Shown one piece after another: positions 32,632-41,453 of a stretch of 64,000 bases of DNA. A model generated the notes under the pieces. The model saw only the letters and a program-made list of their open reading frames with translations. It made no database searches and had not been told where the DNA came from. Made by a program: the position numbers and the translations under genes. How positions within the stretch are numbered: the first letter of the stretch is position 1; every line of letters begins with the position of its first letter. The DNA comes from JAIBJN01 sp963811635 (GTDB lineage: Bacteria > Actinomycetota > Thermoleophilia > Gaiellales > Gaiellaceae): contig CAWESB010000003.1 in assembly GCA_963811635.1 (NCBI GenBank), positions 1 through 64,000 of the forward strand, in the 5' to 3' direction.

Positions 32632-33927
32632 ATGACTGACGTCTCGAGTCCATACACGGACCAACGTGGGCATTCTGAGCGACCCTCGCTTCGCGTTGTT
32701 GTCCATGACTACGTGGGACATCCGTTCCAGGTTCAGTTGAGCCGGGAGTTGGCGCGCCGTGGCATGGAGGTCCTGCACCTGCACTGCGGCTCCTTCCGAA
32801 CCGGGAAGGGAGCGGTCGATGTCGTGGACGACCCGCGGCTTCGAATCGAGGACGTCACGCTCTCACGTGAATTCGCGCGGTACTCGCCCTGGACGCGGTT
32901 GCGACAGGAACGCGAATACGGCGTGAAGGTCAGCGCACGCGTCCGCGAATTCCGCCCCGATGTCGTCATCTCGGCGAACACGCCGCTTTTCGCCCAAAAG
33001 CGCCTGCTGTCGGAGACGAAGCGGCTTGGCGGGCGTTTCGTCTTCTGGCAGCAGGATCTTCTGGGAATCGGCGCCCGCAGAGTGCTCGAGCGGCGCATGA
33101 GACGACTGGGAACGACGATCGGCAACCGCTTCGTCGCGCTCGAGCGCTCGCTCTTGCTGGAAAGCGATGCAGTGACGGTGATCTCCGAGGGTTTCCTGCC
33201 GACGCTCGAAGAGCTCGGAATCCCAGCGGAGAAGATCTACGTGATCGAGAACTGGGCGCCGATCGACGAGCTGCCGCTTCGCCCGCGCACAAACGAGTGG
33301 GCGCAGAAACACGACCTCGTCGGCAAGCGGGTCATCCTGTACTCGGGGACGCTCGGCCTCAAGCACAACCCGGAAGTGATCGTGCAGCTCGCCTGCCACT
33401 TCTCGGACGAGGAGGACGTCGAAGTCGTCGTCGTCTCCGAAGGCCGAGGAGCGGACTGGCTCCGTCGAAGGCGCGAAGAGGAGGGCCTGACGAACCTGCG
33501 CCTCCTACCGATCCAGCCGTACGCGTCGCTTCCGGACGTGCTGGCGAGCGGCGATATCCTGCTCACGCTGCTCGAGGCTGACGCCGGTGCGTTCTCGGTT
33601 CCCTCGAAGGTCCTCAGCTACCTCTGCGCGGGGCGCGCGCTCCTGGCGGCGGTTCCCTCCGACAACCTGGCGGCCGAGGTCGTTCGCGGCAGCGGTGGCG
33701 GGCTTCTGCTCGAGCCGGGCGACGACGGTGGACTCATCGACGGCGCAGCGTCCCTCCTCGCCGACGGAGACCTGCGAGCCGAGTTCGGCCGGCGGGCGCG
33801 CCTCTACGCAGAAGACAATTTCGACATCGCGACCATCGCGGATCGGTTCGAACCGATTCTCGATCCCCGTCCGCGGGGCGAAGGACAGACAAGGACAGAC
33901 ATTCGACAAAGCGAGGTGGGCGGATGA
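32632..33927 (+). CDS. Glycosyltransferase family 4
   Basis: 431 residues. The GT-B N-terminal part begins LRVVVHDYVGHPFQVQLSRELARRG; an FVFWQQDLLGIGARRV segment is typical of WcaI/Colanic-acid-type transferases. The GT4 donor half has VILYSGTLGLKHNPEVIVQLA, LRLLPIQPYASLPDVLASGDILLTLLEADAGAFSVPSKVLSYLCAGRALLAAVP. First gene of a rightward pair; its stop overlaps the ATG of the GDP-mannose epimerase homologue (ATGA). It is divergent from the Wzz/BY-kinase gene. Confidence 0.88.
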   Translation: MTDVSSPYTDQRGHSERPSLRVVVHDYVGHPFQVQLSRELARRGMEVLHLHCGSFRTGKGAVDVVDDPRLRIEDVTLSREFARYSPWTRLRQEREYGVKVSARVREFRPDVVISANTPLFAQKRLLSETKRLGGRFVFWQQDLLGIGARRVLERRMRRLGTTIGNRFVALERSLLLESDAVTVISEGFLPTLEELGIPAEKIYVIENWAPIDELPLRPRTNEWAQKHDLVGKRVILYSGTLGLKHNPEVIVQLACHFSDEEDVEVVVVSEGRGADWLRRRREEEGLTNLRLLPIQPYASLPDVLASGDILLTLLEADAGAFSVPSKVLSYLCAGRALLAAVPSDNLAAEVVRGSGGGLLLEPGDDGGLIDGAASLLADGDLRAEFGRRARLYAEDNFDIATIADRFEPILDPRPRGEGQTRTDIRQSEVGG

Positions 33928-34937
33928 ACCAGGTAGTCGTCTGCGGCGCGGGAGGGTTCATCGGCGGGCATCTCGTCGCCGACCTTCTCCGCGAAGGCGG
34001 GACTCGAGTGCGGGCCGTCGATATGAAGCCCGTCGACGAGTGGTATCAGGTCTTCGGCGAAGCGGACAACAGAGTGCTCGACCTGAGCGATCTGGATGCC
34101 TGCCGGGAGACGGTGGAGGGCGCGCGGTACGTCTTCAACCTGGCCGCCGACATGGGCGGAATGGGCTTCATCGAGGCCAACAAGGCCCGCTGCATGCTCT
34201 CCGTGCTCATCAACACGCACCTCCTGCTCGCCGCCCGCGAGCAGCAGGAGGTCGAGCGCTACTTCTTTGCCTCGTCGGCATGCGTCTACGCGGCAGACAA
34301 GCAGACCTCGGTCGACGTCGTGCCTCTGAGCGAGGGGGATGCCTACCCCGCGATGCCGGAAGACGGTTATGGCTGGGAGAAGCTCTTCAGCGAGCGGATG
34401 TGCCGGCATTTCACGGAGGACTTCGGGCTCGCGACCCGCGTTGCCCGCTACCACAACGTCTACGGGCCCGAGGGCACGTACGACGGAGGGAGGGAGAAGG
34501 CCCCCGCGGCGATCTGCCGCAAAGTCATCCAGGCGAAGCTCTCCGGGGATCACCGGATCGAGATCTGGGGAGACGGCGAGCAGACGCGCAGCTTCATGTA
34601 CGTCGACGACTGCGTCTATGGAACGAGGACGCTCATGGAGAGCGACGTCACGGAGCCGCTCAATGTCGGCAGTGCCTACCTCGTCACGATCAACGAGCTC
34701 GTCTCGATCGTCGAGGAGATCGCCGGGCTCACGCTAGAGCGCCACTACAAGCTCGATGCGCCTCAAGGAGTGAGGGGGCGAAACAGCGACAACACCCTCA
34801 TCCAGGAACGCCTCGGCTGGGAGCCGCAGATCACGCTGGAGGACGGGCTCGCGAAGACGTATGCCTGGATTTACGACAAGATGTCGGAACGCGGTGCCGG
34901 GGAGGGTCAGGCGCTGTCGAGCGGCGCTCGGGTGTGA
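33924..34937 (+). CDS. GDP-mannose 3,5-epimerase homologue
   Basis: A 337-residue extended SDR with the signature of plant-type GDP-mannose 3',5'-epimerase: VFNLAADMGGMGFIEANKA, FASSACVYAAD (Cys120), YGWEKLFSERMCRHF (Tyr149, Lys153), RYHNVYGPEGTYDGGREKAPAAICRK (Lys192) and GVRGRNSDNTLIQERLGW. The Cys and Lys at the positions used by the plant enzyme for C3/C5 epimerisation are both present. The product would be GDP-L-galactose (or GDP-L-gulose), feeding the polysaccharide. Coupled to the upstream GT4. Confidence 0.85.
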   Translation: MNQVVVCGAGGFIGGHLVADLLREGGTRVRAVDMKPVDEWYQVFGEADNRVLDLSDLDACRETVEGARYVFNLAADMGGMGFIEANKARCMLSVLINTHLLLAAREQQEVERYFFASSACVYAADKQTSVDVVPLSEGDAYPAMPEDGYGWEKLFSERMCRHFTEDFGLATRVARYHNVYGPEGTYDGGREKAPAAICRKVIQAKLSGDHRIEIWGDGEQTRSFMYVDDCVYGTRTLMESDVTEPLNVGSAYLVTINELVSIVEEIAGLTLERHYKLDAPQGVRGRNSDNTLIQERLGWEPQITLEDGLAKTYAWIYDKMSERGAGEGQALSSGARV

Positions 34938-34998
34938 GCGTGCCGCTCGGCTGAGGCGTACTGCGGGATCCTTGGCGACGTCCCTGCCGATTACGGCG

Positions 34999-37803
34999 TC
35001 ACGACTGTAGGACAGCCTCGGCGGGCCTGGGCGCCTCTCGCGGAGGGCGCGCCGGCGCCGGGGCCTCCCGCCTCTGCTGCACGCTTCGAAGCGCGAGGAC
35101 CAGCGCGGCCGCGATCCAACCGAAGCGCGTGAAGAGGATGGGGGCGGTCATCGAGAAGACGACGAATGCGACAAGCGAGCATCCGAGGGCGATGGCGACT
35201 CTCGACTCGCCGGCGGATCTCGAACCGAGAATCGCCGCCCATCCAGAGCGGAAGATCGCGAGCAACGCGAGCAGAATGCCGGTGAGCCCCAGGAGCCCGG
35301 TCTTGTACCAGAGACCGATCACGAGATTGTGGACGTCGTACTCGAAGGACTCGACTCCGAACGGCCGGGTGATGCTCCTCAGATCGAGTCCGACGCCGAC
35401 GAACGGGTTCTCCTCGATCCGCGCGATCGCCGCCTTGTAGGTGCCGATTCGCTGCTCGGCTGAACCGAGCTGCGTTCCGGCGCCGACTATGTACGTCGAG
35501 TCCGTGACCGCCCCGAGACGTTCGAGTGGCTGTGGCCCTCCCGACGCGCTCACGACGATCAGAGACAGGGCAAGAACGCCCAGCGCGAGCAGGATGTGAA
35601 TCGACGTTCGCTGGAGTGCCAGCCAGACGATAACCGCGGCGGCGGCCGCAAGCAGGGCGCCGACAGACGCTGAAAGAACCATGCCTGCCGCAATAAGGAG
35701 CAGCGCTGCGTATGACCAGCCACGCGCAACGAAGGAGGCGCGGGATCGAGAGGCCAGCATGAGCGCCGGCACGAAGGCGATCGCCGTAATCCCGCCGAGG
35801 TCGTTGGGCTGCGAGGCGAACCCTGTGGCTCGTCCACCGGCGATGCTCGCGTTCGGGATGACGTCTCCGACGACGAACTGGATGACTGCAGCGCTGCCGC
35901 AGATTGCCGCCGACGCGACCCAGAAGTTGATCGCCTTCCTGACGTGCGCCTCGCTCCGAAGCACGATTGTGCCGAGCCAGAACCAGAAGACGGTGAGAAA
36001 GACGAGGCGAGCAACCACCGCGATCGACTTCAGTGCCTGAAGGGACTCGAACGAGGAGAGCAATCCGCCGACCGAAAAAAGGGCGATGCCGATGAGAAGC
36101 AGGAACGGCAGCCTCATCGGCACCCTGCGACGGAGAACGACGAGCTCTGCAGAGGCAAGGAGAAAGCTGAAGAGGAAGAGAATGTCCGAGAAGGTGACCT
36201 GGCCGCCTGCTCTGAGGGTGAGGAGGCCGACGAGCAGGACGCCGCCGTAGTAGAGGCGGCGCGGAACGGCAAACTCCTCATCGATCGGGTCGTCGGAAGC
36301 CGAGGCCTCAGGGCGCGCCAGCCGTCGCCGCAGGACCCGGGCGTGTTCGGCGAAGGTCTTGCGCCCAAAGGCGAGGAGGAGGCAAGCCGACAGAGCGACG
36401 GTGAGGATGATTCCGACCGTCGGTGCGACTGCGACGGCCAGTCCGCAGAGGACGGCGACGATGATCATGCCGAGTGCAACCAACCCCCGTTGAACGTGCG
36501 GGTGCCTTGGGACGGCGACGAGCCGTCGTCTCGTCCTGGCAGGCCACGAGCGCGCGCGATCGGCGAGAAGTACGAGAGCCAGGAGCAGAAGGAGGCTCGC
36601 TCCCCAGGCAATCGCGAGCGCCAGCGCGACGCCCTCCGCCCCCAGCCAGGGGAGGAGAATCGCGACGCCCGGGAGGAGGACGATCCACGAGGTGACCTCG
36701 GCGATCGTCCCGTACCCAGGATGTCCCAACCCGTTGACCCCGTCGGTCAGAACGCGCCGGCCGGCCATGAAGAGCGACGCCAGGAGGAGGATCTGAGCGA
36801 TCGCCGTCGCGTCAGTGAACTCCTCGCCAAAGGCAAGCGTGATGATCTCGTTCGCCATGAGTACGAGAGCTCCGACGACCAGCGACGACAGGACGAGCCC
36901 GAGGAAGAAGAACTTCCACATGGCGCGGCGGGCTGAAGTGCGATCGTGCTCGGCGGCAACCTGCGGATACGCAACTGCTCCGATGCTCGTGGCGAGCACC
37001 CGCGGCAGGTTGGCGAGGGCTTGAGCCACGACGTAGAGGCCGAGGGCTACGGGAGTCAAGAAGAGGCCGACGACGGCCTGGTCGAGGCGGACGACGTCGA
37101 CCGGCGACAGGCTTCCCAGGAAGGCCTTGAGGCCGAATCTCAGCATTTGCGGCCGTGACGGTGCTCTGTCTTCCTCCTCGCGCTTGCGGAGCACACGGGC
37201 TGCATACGCGAGAACGACAATGCCGCCGACGAAGTTGACACCTGCCCAAAGCGCCATGAAGAGCACAAGGGTGGTCGCGTCCAACACGTAGATGACGACC
37301 ACGCCGACGACGTAGGCGATGCTCGGGGCAATCCGAAGGACGTTGTAGGCCGTGAATCGACGCTCGCCCTGAAGGATCGCAAGACCGAAGCTCAGCGCGA
37401 GGATCCCGGGTGGAAGGAGGAGCGACATCGCCGCGGCCATCTGGACGCGCGGCGGATCGGAGTAGACCACCGCGGCGAGCGCTGCCGCCTGGACGACGAA
37501 GACTGCCGCGAGCTGAGCTACGGCGACCCAGGCGAGCGACGATGCGATCCTGCGAGATTGGCTCGGGTCGCGAGCGATGTAGTAGGTCATTGCCGCGGGA
37601 AGCCCGAGAGTCCCGGCGATCGCGCAGACGGTCCCGATGACGATGAGCAGCGCGAGGTACCCGCGATCCTCGGGGCCGAGGCTGCGGGCGACGAGGACGC
37701 CGCTGACGATGACGAGCAGCTGCAGGCCGCCGGATGCGGCGAGCGTCCCGAGGACCGAGCGGCCGGCGCCCGATCGCAAGCGCGCCGCAAGCGTTTGCAT
37801 CAT
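34999..37803 (-). CDS. Fused polysaccharide flippase (MOP/Wzx) and O-antigen polymerase/ligase (Wzy-like) protein
   Basis: 934 residues with some two dozen hydrophobic segments. Residues 1 to about 450 resemble the MOP flippase family (LAASGGLQLLVIVSGVLVARSLGPEDRGYLAL, then LGSLSPVDVVRLDQAVVGLFLTPVALGLYVVAQALANLP). Residues about 520-900 resemble Wzy/O-antigen ligases, with a large loop containing GRATGFASQPNDLGGI and RIEENPFVGVGLDL, then VHNLVIGLWYKTGLLGL. The parts are usually separate proteins that flip and polymerise repeat units. No internal start or frameshift separates them. A promoter lies 70-95 bp upstream. Confidence 0.8.
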   Translation of the reverse strand: MMQTLAARLRSGAGRSVLGTLAASGGLQLLVIVSGVLVARSLGPEDRGYLALLIVIGTVCAIAGTLGLPAAMTYYIARDPSQSRRIASSLAWVAVAQLAAVFVVQAAALAAVVYSDPPRVQMAAAMSLLLPPGILALSFGLAILQGERRFTAYNVLRIAPSIAYVVGVVVIYVLDATTLVLFMALWAGVNFVGGIVVLAYAARVLRKREEEDRAPSRPQMLRFGLKAFLGSLSPVDVVRLDQAVVGLFLTPVALGLYVVAQALANLPRVLATSIGAVAYPQVAAEHDRTSARRAMWKFFFLGLVLSSLVVGALVLMANEIITLAFGEEFTDATAIAQILLLASLFMAGRRVLTDGVNGLGHPGYGTIAEVTSWIVLLPGVAILLPWLGAEGVALALAIAWGASLLLLLALVLLADRARSWPARTRRRLVAVPRHPHVQRGLVALGMIIVAVLCGLAVAVAPTVGIILTVALSACLLLAFGRKTFAEHARVLRRRLARPEASASDDPIDEEFAVPRRLYYGGVLLVGLLTLRAGGQVTFSDILFLFSFLLASAELVVLRRRVPMRLPFLLLIGIALFSVGGLLSSFESLQALKSIAVVARLVFLTVFWFWLGTIVLRSEAHVRKAINFWVASAAICGSAAVIQFVVGDVIPNASIAGGRATGFASQPNDLGGITAIAFVPALMLASRSRASFVARGWSYAALLLIAAGMVLSASVGALLAAAAAVIVWLALQRTSIHILLALGVLALSLIVVSASGGPQPLERLGAVTDSTYIVGAGTQLGSAEQRIGTYKAAIARIEENPFVGVGLDLRSITRPFGVESFEYDVHNLVIGLWYKTGLLGLTGILLALLAIFRSGWAAILGSRSAGESRVAIALGCSLVAFVVFSMTAPILFTRFGWIAAALVLALRSVQQRREAPAPARPPREAPRPAEAVLQS

Positions 37804-38100
37804 CGTCAGCTTATTCCCCTACTTGGTGCGCTCGTGGGCCTTGACGAGGCCCACTGCGGACCGTGCTTTGACTGTACTCCCAAACCGTTACCACAACAAA
37901 CTCGCGCGAGTCCGACCGAGAAGCCGGCCTGCATAGGTGACGCGTCGTTGCCGCCGCCGGCCCGATCCGGGCACGCCGGAGGCGCTTCGTCTCTTCGCCG
38001 CTGGTGCGCCCATTGACCTTGCGGCCTCACTGTCCTACCATCGTGCTGGGCGCTGCGGCATATTCGGCGTCCGAAAACTGCGCAAAAAAGGGGAGAGACG
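37804..38100. other. Divergent intergenic region, flippase-polymerase gene and secreted protein gene
   Basis: Holds the leftward promoter at 37871-37899 and the ribosome binding site AGGGGAGAG of the rightward gene. No gene seen in the remainder. Confidence 0.4.
37871..37899 (-). promoter_or_regulatory. Probable promoter of the flippase-polymerase fusion gene
   Basis: Minus strand: -35 TTGTTG (37899-37894), 17-nt spacer, -10 TACAGT (37876-37871), with about 60 nt of leader before the ATG at 37803. Confidence 0.45.
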
Positions 38101-38433
38101 ATGCGGAAGTATCTTGCCGCTGCCGGGATGACGGCTGCGCTCATGATTCCGGCCTTGGCCTCGGCGGCAGTCCTGGAGAAGGGCGCCGGTGTGGGTTGCC
38201 CCGACGGGATACAGGGGACGTTCGCGTTCACGGTCAACCAGACCACTTCGACCGAGCCGGGGACCGTCACGGCCGCCTTTACCAGCGGAGAGTCGTGGAC
38301 GGTCGGCCCGACCTACGTGACCAAGAAGACAAGGGAGTACTTCGTCAACGCGTACGGCAACCTGGTGAGCGCGAGCTCGCCACTCGACGGCAAGCTCGTT
38401 CTCAATCGCTACTGGTGCAATTTCCCCGCTTGA
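38101..38433 (+). CDS. Secreted hypothetical protein (110 aa)
   Basis: ATG with AGGGGAGAG 4-5 nt upstream. Residues 1-22 are a signal peptide (MRKYLAAAGMTAALMIPALASA). The mature part of about 88 residues is Thr/Ser/Gly-rich, probably all-beta, with two Cys residues (near 32 and 106) that could form a disulfide linking the two ends. I recognise no family. It sits between the flippase and GH16 genes, so a role at the cell surface or in the polysaccharide matrix is plausible but not shown. Confidence 0.7.
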   Translation: MRKYLAAAGMTAALMIPALASAAVLEKGAGVGCPDGIQGTFAFTVNQTTSTEPGTVTAAFTSGESWTVGPTYVTKKTREYFVNAYGNLVSASSPLDGKLVLNRYWCNFPA

Positions 38434-38481
38434 GCCGAGTTCTCGTCGGTTAAGCGGACAACTGAATCTCGCTAGCAGTCT

Positions 38482-38502
38482 CGGCTCCGCGGCGGAGAGC
38501 CG
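38482..38502. terminator. Hairpin between convergent genes
   Basis: Arms CGGCTC/GAGCCG with an inner CTCCG/CGGAG alternative, in the 73-bp gap between the convergent secreted protein and GH16 genes. It could serve both. Confidence 0.35.
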
Positions 38503-38506
38503 TGAG

Positions 38507-40123
38507 TCACTGCTGCCAGACGCGAACCCAGTCCACCTCGGTGTGCAGCTCGGCAGGTGTGGACGCTCCCGTCTCGTTCCCGTCCTGCCAGGGCGTCGCC
38601 CAGTTGTAGAAGAGGAGATGCATCGGCTGATTGGTCGAGTCGAATACGGGCGCGGACATGATCATGCGGTTGTCGAGATACCAGGTCACGTTCGTGGCGG
38701 TCCAGCGGGCCGCATAGACGTGCCAGGTGGACAGGTTCATGCCCGGCTGGGGCTGCCAGTTGTTCGAGTTCATCGCACTCGGCGCCCCGTAGCACTCGCA
38801 CGAGTTGCGGTGGATGGTGCCGGTGAAGACGTTCAGGTGGTTTCCGTACCCCTCGAACACGTCGATCTCCGCCGAGAGGCAGGTCGGCAGCGCGCACGCC
38901 GGTTGCGGCCAGTTCGGATTCGTCGCGTGCGCGGTCGACAGAAGCCAGAAGGCGGGTCCCGAGCCCGGCACTCCGGTCCAGCGCAGCTTCGCCTCGAAGT
39001 AGCCCTGCCGGAATGACTTTGGGCTCGCCTGCCCGCACGGCTCGGACGACACGGTCACATTCGGGTACCCGTCGGAGCGGCGGCGGACCAGATGCAGAAC
39101 GCCGTCCTCGGCGTACTCGGTGCCCGGCGGCGGCGTCGGCTCCCACCACTGGTTCGAGCACCAAACACTCCGGCTGAACGTGTTGAAGCAGTCGGAGAAG
39201 CGAAGGTGGTATCCCAGCCCCTCCACCGGCCCAGGTTCGGCCGAAGGGCACGGGGGCGGCTCAGGGTCAGGCGGCGGGGGTAGTGACGAGTTGTTGACTT
39301 CGACAGTGATCGACCGATGGGCCAGGTCCGAGCCGTCGTCACGGAAGGCCCACGTTTCGAGGTCTTGCGTGCCGTTCGTGCAGGCCGCGGTCAGCGTATT
39401 CCACTGCACCGACCACTCCCCGTTCGTGCCGATGACGTGATCTTCGCCGATCGACCCGCCGCCGCAGGCGTACACGGCGACCCAGTCGGTCCCGGCCGGT
39501 GCCCGCACTCGCACCGCCCTCACGCCGCTCACCGTCGCACCCTGTGTCGGCGCGATGTATTCGACGGTCGAGGGCGCGTTGAAGGTCGTGACGACGAGCC
39601 GTGGAGCCCTCTTCTTCCCCGCCTCGCGAGACATGAAGGCCGCAGCGTCCCCCACGCCTCCCTTGAGGACGAACCCGTAGTCGTCGTCACCTGTCACCCA
39701 CGGGGTCACGTCCCATTCGACCCAGGTGCCACGTACGAGCCGGCCCTTGTCAGAGCGGGGGCCGCTGACGGCAGCTGGTCGCCGTGACCACGTGAGGGGC
39801 ATCGTCGGCCAGGCGCCGGTCAAGTAGACGGCGGGTCCGTTTCGGGTTCCGTCAGTGACGAAGAAGCGCAGTGTCGCTCTGGTGACCGTGCCGGCCAACC
39901 CGGCGACCGCGAAGCGAGCGTAGACCTGCTGCGCTGGGCGTGAACCCGCTCTGACGCGTAGCCGCTGGGCGCCTCGGAAGCTTCTGCTCGGATAGGCGGC
40001 GTCCGCGTAGGTGTCGGCGGACGGCCTGAACGTCTGGACTGCCGCGGCTGCATCGTCGGTCGGCTGGAACACGGCAAGCGCAACCGAGAATGAGAGCAGC
40101 GCGGCGAACCGCCTCATGGCCAC
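38507..40123 (-). CDS. Secreted GH16 family glycoside hydrolase with N-terminal DNRLRE-type domain
   Basis: 538 residues. A signal peptide (1-28) is followed by a carbohydrate-binding-like DNRLRE domain (about 30-180; FRPSADTYADAAYP, WVEWDVTPWV, AAAFMSREAGKKRAPRLVV), an Ig-like region (185-278), a Pro-rich linker and the GH16 catalytic domain (300-538). The catalytic motif EIDVFE is at 419-424, giving nucleophile Glu419 and acid/base Glu424. The enzyme cleaves beta-glucan- or galactan-type polysaccharide outside the cell and may trim the locus's own product. It is adjacent and co-directional to a second GH16 gene. Confidence 0.9.
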   Translation of the reverse strand: MAMRRFAALLSFSVALAVFQPTDDAAAAVQTFRPSADTYADAAYPSRSFRGAQRLRVRAGSRPAQQVYARFAVAGLAGTVTRATLRFFVTDGTRNGPAVYLTGAWPTMPLTWSRRPAAVSGPRSDKGRLVRGTWVEWDVTPWVTGDDDYGFVLKGGVGDAAAFMSREAGKKRAPRLVVTTFNAPSTVEYIAPTQGATVSGVRAVRVRAPAGTDWVAVYACGGGSIGEDHVIGTNGEWSVQWNTLTAACTNGTQDLETWAFRDDGSDLAHRSITVEVNNSSLPPPPDPEPPPCPSAEPGPVEGLGYHLRFSDCFNTFSRSVWCSNQWWEPTPPPGTEYAEDGVLHLVRRRSDGYPNVTVSSEPCGQASPKSFRQGYFEAKLRWTGVPGSGPAFWLLSTAHATNPNWPQPACALPTCLSAEIDVFEGYGNHLNVFTGTIHRNSCECYGAPSAMNSNNWQPQPGMNLSTWHVYAARWTATNVTWYLDNRMIMSAPVFDSTNQPMHLLFYNWATPWQDGNETGASTPAELHTEVDWVRVWQQ

Positions 40124-40190
40124 TCTTTCGGCGCGAACGAGGTTTTTCTCGACGCTGGATCGAGGGACTGCATCGGCGTGACGGAAGGAA

Positions 40191-41142
40191 TCAGCGCCTT
40201 TGCCACACGCGAACCCAGTCGACTTGGGTGTGCAACTCGGCCGGCGTGCTCGCGTCCGGAGACGATTCGCCGCCGATTTGCATGCTGAGGAGGAGGAACA
40301 TCCGCGTGTTCGTCGTCGAAAACACCGGCCAGCTCATGACCCTGCGCTGGTCGAGGTACCACGTCACCCGCGTCGGCGTCCACCGCATCGCAAACGTGTG
40401 GAAGCGGGCGGTGAGATCGACGTTCCTCGGCTGCCAGTTGTTTCCGTTGATCGCGTCCGTGGGCGACGGGCAGACGATGCTCCGCCGAATTGCGATGGAT
40501 CGTCCCGGTGAAGACTCGCGGGTGGTTCCCGTAGCCCTCGAACACGTCGATCTCCGCCGCGCGGATGCCCAGGGAGCAGTTGTCAGCTCCTCTCCTCGCC
40601 CAGGCGTTCGACATCAGCCAAAACGCGGGCCAGGCCCCGTTCCCCTTTGTGAACTTCATCCGGGCCTCGAAGTACCCGTACCTGAAGATCTTCCGCGAGG
40701 AGAACGTCGTCGCGGCGATGTTGCTCGGATAGCCCTGGGAGCGGCGCGAGACGAGGTGGAAGACCCCGTTTCGCACGTACTGGCTCCTCGGCGGCGGCGG
40801 GGTGTTCCACCACTCGTGGTTGTCCCACACGCGACGCCGAAGCCTCGTGAACGGGTCCCTGAACACGACGCGGTACCCGCGACCGGCGATGGGCGCGGGC
40901 GCCCGCGCAGGCGGCGGAGCCGCGACGACTCGCGCGGCAGGTTCCGGCGACCGCTGGAGCCTCGCGCACGAGCGCTGGCGGCAGAACACACGAGGATCGA
41001 GCCGGCTCTGTGAGGCGGCAGGAGCAGAGCTCAGCGACGCGACACGCAGCGACGCGGCATCGGTCCCGAGAGATCCGCCGGCGCCCAGCACAACGAAGAG
41101 CGAGACGGCAGCGAGACTGGCTGTAACGAAGAAGCGGCTCAA
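40191..41142 (-). pseudogene. Secreted GH16 family hydrolase, broken by a one-base frameshift
   Basis: A signal peptide (about 1-30) and a GH16 domain with the intact catalytic motif EIDVFE (Glu197, Glu202). After HRNS (219) the frame turns into Arg-rich sequence, while the correct continuation (SIVCPSPTDAINGNNWQP, VTWYLDQRRVMSWPVF, PAELHTQVDWVRVWQR) lies in another frame. Removing one base at 40485-40486 (GG on the coding strand) restores a protein of about 316 residues that aligns with the neighbouring GH16 to its end. The catalytic centre is upstream of the break, but the concave-face strands after it would be lost. Confidence 0.85.
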
Positions 41143-41453
41143 AGTCGGCTGGCCGCCAGTCGTGACTGGGCGTCGGACGACTGGCCACCAGCGCGGGGCA
41201 TTCTAACCTTTCGGCCGGTCCGTGCGGAACAAGGAGCTTGGTAGGCTCGATCAAGAGCGGCGCCGCCCGGCCGTAGGCGGCCCGCAAATTGCGGACGTGC
41301 CGTTTAGAGGGCGGTGTGTGCAGGGACAGCGGCTACGGGAGGGACTTTGTTGCGGCAATCGACCATGCTCGCGCCTGGCTTCGGAGCGAGGTCGCCGGGG
41401 CGTGGCGTTGAGACAATGGTGATGTATCTGCGAGCCCGCTCCCGGCGGCGGTC
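41143..41453. other. 311-bp divergent intergenic region
   Basis: Between the GH16 gene (-) and the sugar transferase (+). Contains a 13-bp interrupted palindrome CCGCAA-A-TTGCGG at 41282-41294 that could be a regulator site. No convincing promoter pair or small gene found. Confidence 0.35.
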
